13,188 nucleotides of DNA, from the NCBI GenBank assembly GCA_937892275.1, contig CALAVG010000378.1, forward strand, positions 1-13,188, given 5' to 3'. This DNA is from an uncultured Methanomicrobiales archaeon (GTDB lineage Archaea; Thermoplasmatota; Thermoplasmata; Methanomassiliicoccales; Methanomethylophilaceae). The notes under the pieces are model-generated. The model ran no database searches and was not told the origin of the DNA. It worked only from the letters and a program-made list of their open reading frames with translations. How positions within the stretch are numbered: the first letter of the stretch is position 1; every line of letters starts with the position of its first letter. The position numbers and the translations under genes were made by a program. Of the stretch, positions 12,528 through 13,188 are shown piece after piece.

Positions 12528-12686
12528 ATGCGCACTCCGGACACCATCTACATTGATTTTCACACCGCAAAACTGAGCATCGTACAGGTCCTCGAAGCGG
12601 TCGGGGAGCTGAAAGCCGAACACCCCGAACAGGAGATATTCATGGACGGGGACGCATACGCAATCGTCGGGAGGGTCAGAGCATGA
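12528..12686 (+). CDS. 52-residue protein, function unknown
   Basis: The small product begins MRTPDTIYIDFHTAKLSIVQ and continues with a helix (about residues 18-32) and a strand-turn end (EIFMDGDAYAIVGRVRA), suggesting a compact alpha/beta fold. The ATG follows the previous TGA directly, with a strong AAGGAGG 8 nt upstream. The end overlaps the next ATG (ATGA). The good signals and tight packing support a real gene despite its size. Small proteins of this shape are common in phage early operons, and no role can be named. Confidence 0.7.
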   Translation: MRTPDTIYIDFHTAKLSIVQVLEAVGELKAEHPEQEIFMDGDAYAIVGRVRA

Positions 12687-13120
12687 TCGACACATCCGAC
12701 CTCGAATGGTACATCAACATCGAGTTTCACCACTGGATGACGGTCGCACAGGTCGATGAGCTGACCGAGAGGATCCACAACATCGACGAGAGGGATTACA
12801 GGGTCGGGACCACCGAGGATGAGAAAGTCCGCATCACGAAGGACGGGGACCTCGGAATCATACTCGACGGAATCAGCGACAGGGACATGCCGGAGGTCAT
12901 GAGGATCCTGACGGAGTATCCCATATTCATCTGCGAGATCAGGCACGAAGCATGCCGCAAGGTCTTCTGGAAGGACTACAACGCCTTCACCGAGGATATG
13001 CTGGAAGTCTACAAGAAAGTACTCATCGAGACCGCCAACCCTCTCCTGACATGGCAGGCATGGAAAGAGGAGTCGGGATTCAACGCATGGGTCGAGGAGG
13101 TGTACGATAATGACGAGTGA
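12683..13120 (+). CDS. Early-operon protein, function unknown
   Basis: The 145-residue acidic product is predicted alpha/beta. It has EWYINIEFHHWMTVAQVDELTERI near the N-terminus, a strand-rich middle (DYRVGTTEDEKVRITKDGDLGIIL) and an aromatic, Glu-rich helical end (LTWQAWKEESGFNAWVEEVY). No catalytic motif or family is recognised. GGGAGGG lies 7 nt before the ATG, which overlaps the previous stop codon. The 3' end overlaps the next gene by 11 nt. It is cotranscribed with the small proteins before it. Confidence 0.7.
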   Translation: MIDTSDLEWYINIEFHHWMTVAQVDELTERIHNIDERDYRVGTTEDEKVRITKDGDLGIILDGISDRDMPEVMRILTEYPIFICEIRHEACRKVFWKDYNAFTEDMLEVYKKVLIETANPLLTWQAWKEESGFNAWVEEVYDNDE

Positions 13121-13188
13121 CCTCAACGTTTATCAGAGGTTCAGCATGGCCTGTAACATCATCGACGGCCAGCAGTGGGTACTCGACA
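13110..13188 (+). CDS. Start of a further early gene, cut by the window edge
   Basis: ATG 13110 is preceded by GAGGAGG 9 nt upstream and opens a frame to the edge (26 codons, MTSDLNVYQRFSMACNIIDG...). It overlaps the end of the preceding gene by 11 nt in another frame, in keeping with the tight packing here. The opening 'LNVYQRF' is reminiscent of ERF-type single-strand annealing proteins, but so little is visible that this is only a hint. Confidence 0.6.
   Translation, partial: MTSDLNVYQRFSMACNIIDGQQWVLD

Noticed and set aside
1..13188. CRISPR arrays, tRNA genes and insertion sequences
   Set aside because: No regularly spaced repeats, no cloverleaf ending in a recognisable T-arm and CCA, and no transposase were seen on either strand by reading.

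Overview
The window reads as part of an archaeal provirus (tailed-virus type), with every confident gene on the + strand in short, translationally coupled operons. I infer a Thermoplasmata/Methanomassiliicoccales-like host. The grounds are TATA-box promoters of archaeal type (TTTAAATA at 9990, TTTTTATA at 8429), a signal peptide ending in a DSDA motif, heavy AGG/AGA arginine use, and complete avoidance of TAG stops (18 TGA, 3 TAA, 0 TAG in 21 gene ends), as expected where UAG may encode pyrrolysine. No ribosomal or tRNA gene is present to prove this.

Left part (1-8367) is the tail/adhesion module. Two small tail-anchored proteins (one with a zinc ribbon) come first. Then follows a chain of Ig-like, tail-fibre-like and unknown virion proteins (663-4998), mostly joined by ATGA overlaps. 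The chain ends in a 498-residue ligand-binding protein (5000-6496) that is the target of a complete diversity-generating retroelement (DGR). The variable repeat (VR, 6362-6479) forms the last coding part of that protein. A GC hairpin lies just after its stop codon. The template repeat (TR, 6652-6769) and a 147-nt spacer follow, and then the reverse transcriptase (6917-7966). TR and VR differ at 25 of 118 positions, and 24 of these are adenines in the TR. A small gene with a tail-fibre-assembly-like C-terminus (7969-8367) ends the module. No Avd-like accessory gene is recognisable.

Middle part (8368-9778) looks like a separately controlled cargo ('moron') unit: a secreted, C-terminally anchored surface protein and a four-helix membrane protein. 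Its promoter has a TATA box flanked by two copies of a 13-bp palindrome, TTAACNNNGTTAA. A third exact copy sits at the promoter of the Ig/tail/DGR operon (638-650), and no others were found in the window. A hairpin in the presumed leader covers the ribosome binding site.

Right part (9779-13188) looks like the early/lysogeny region. A well-formed promoter with two palindromes drives three small genes, the last an AbrB-like DNA-binding protein. A tyrosine integrase (11082-12035) follows, flanked by a 12-bp direct repeat whose first copy lies in the loop of an 11-bp hairpin. Four coupled genes of unknown function run off the right edge.
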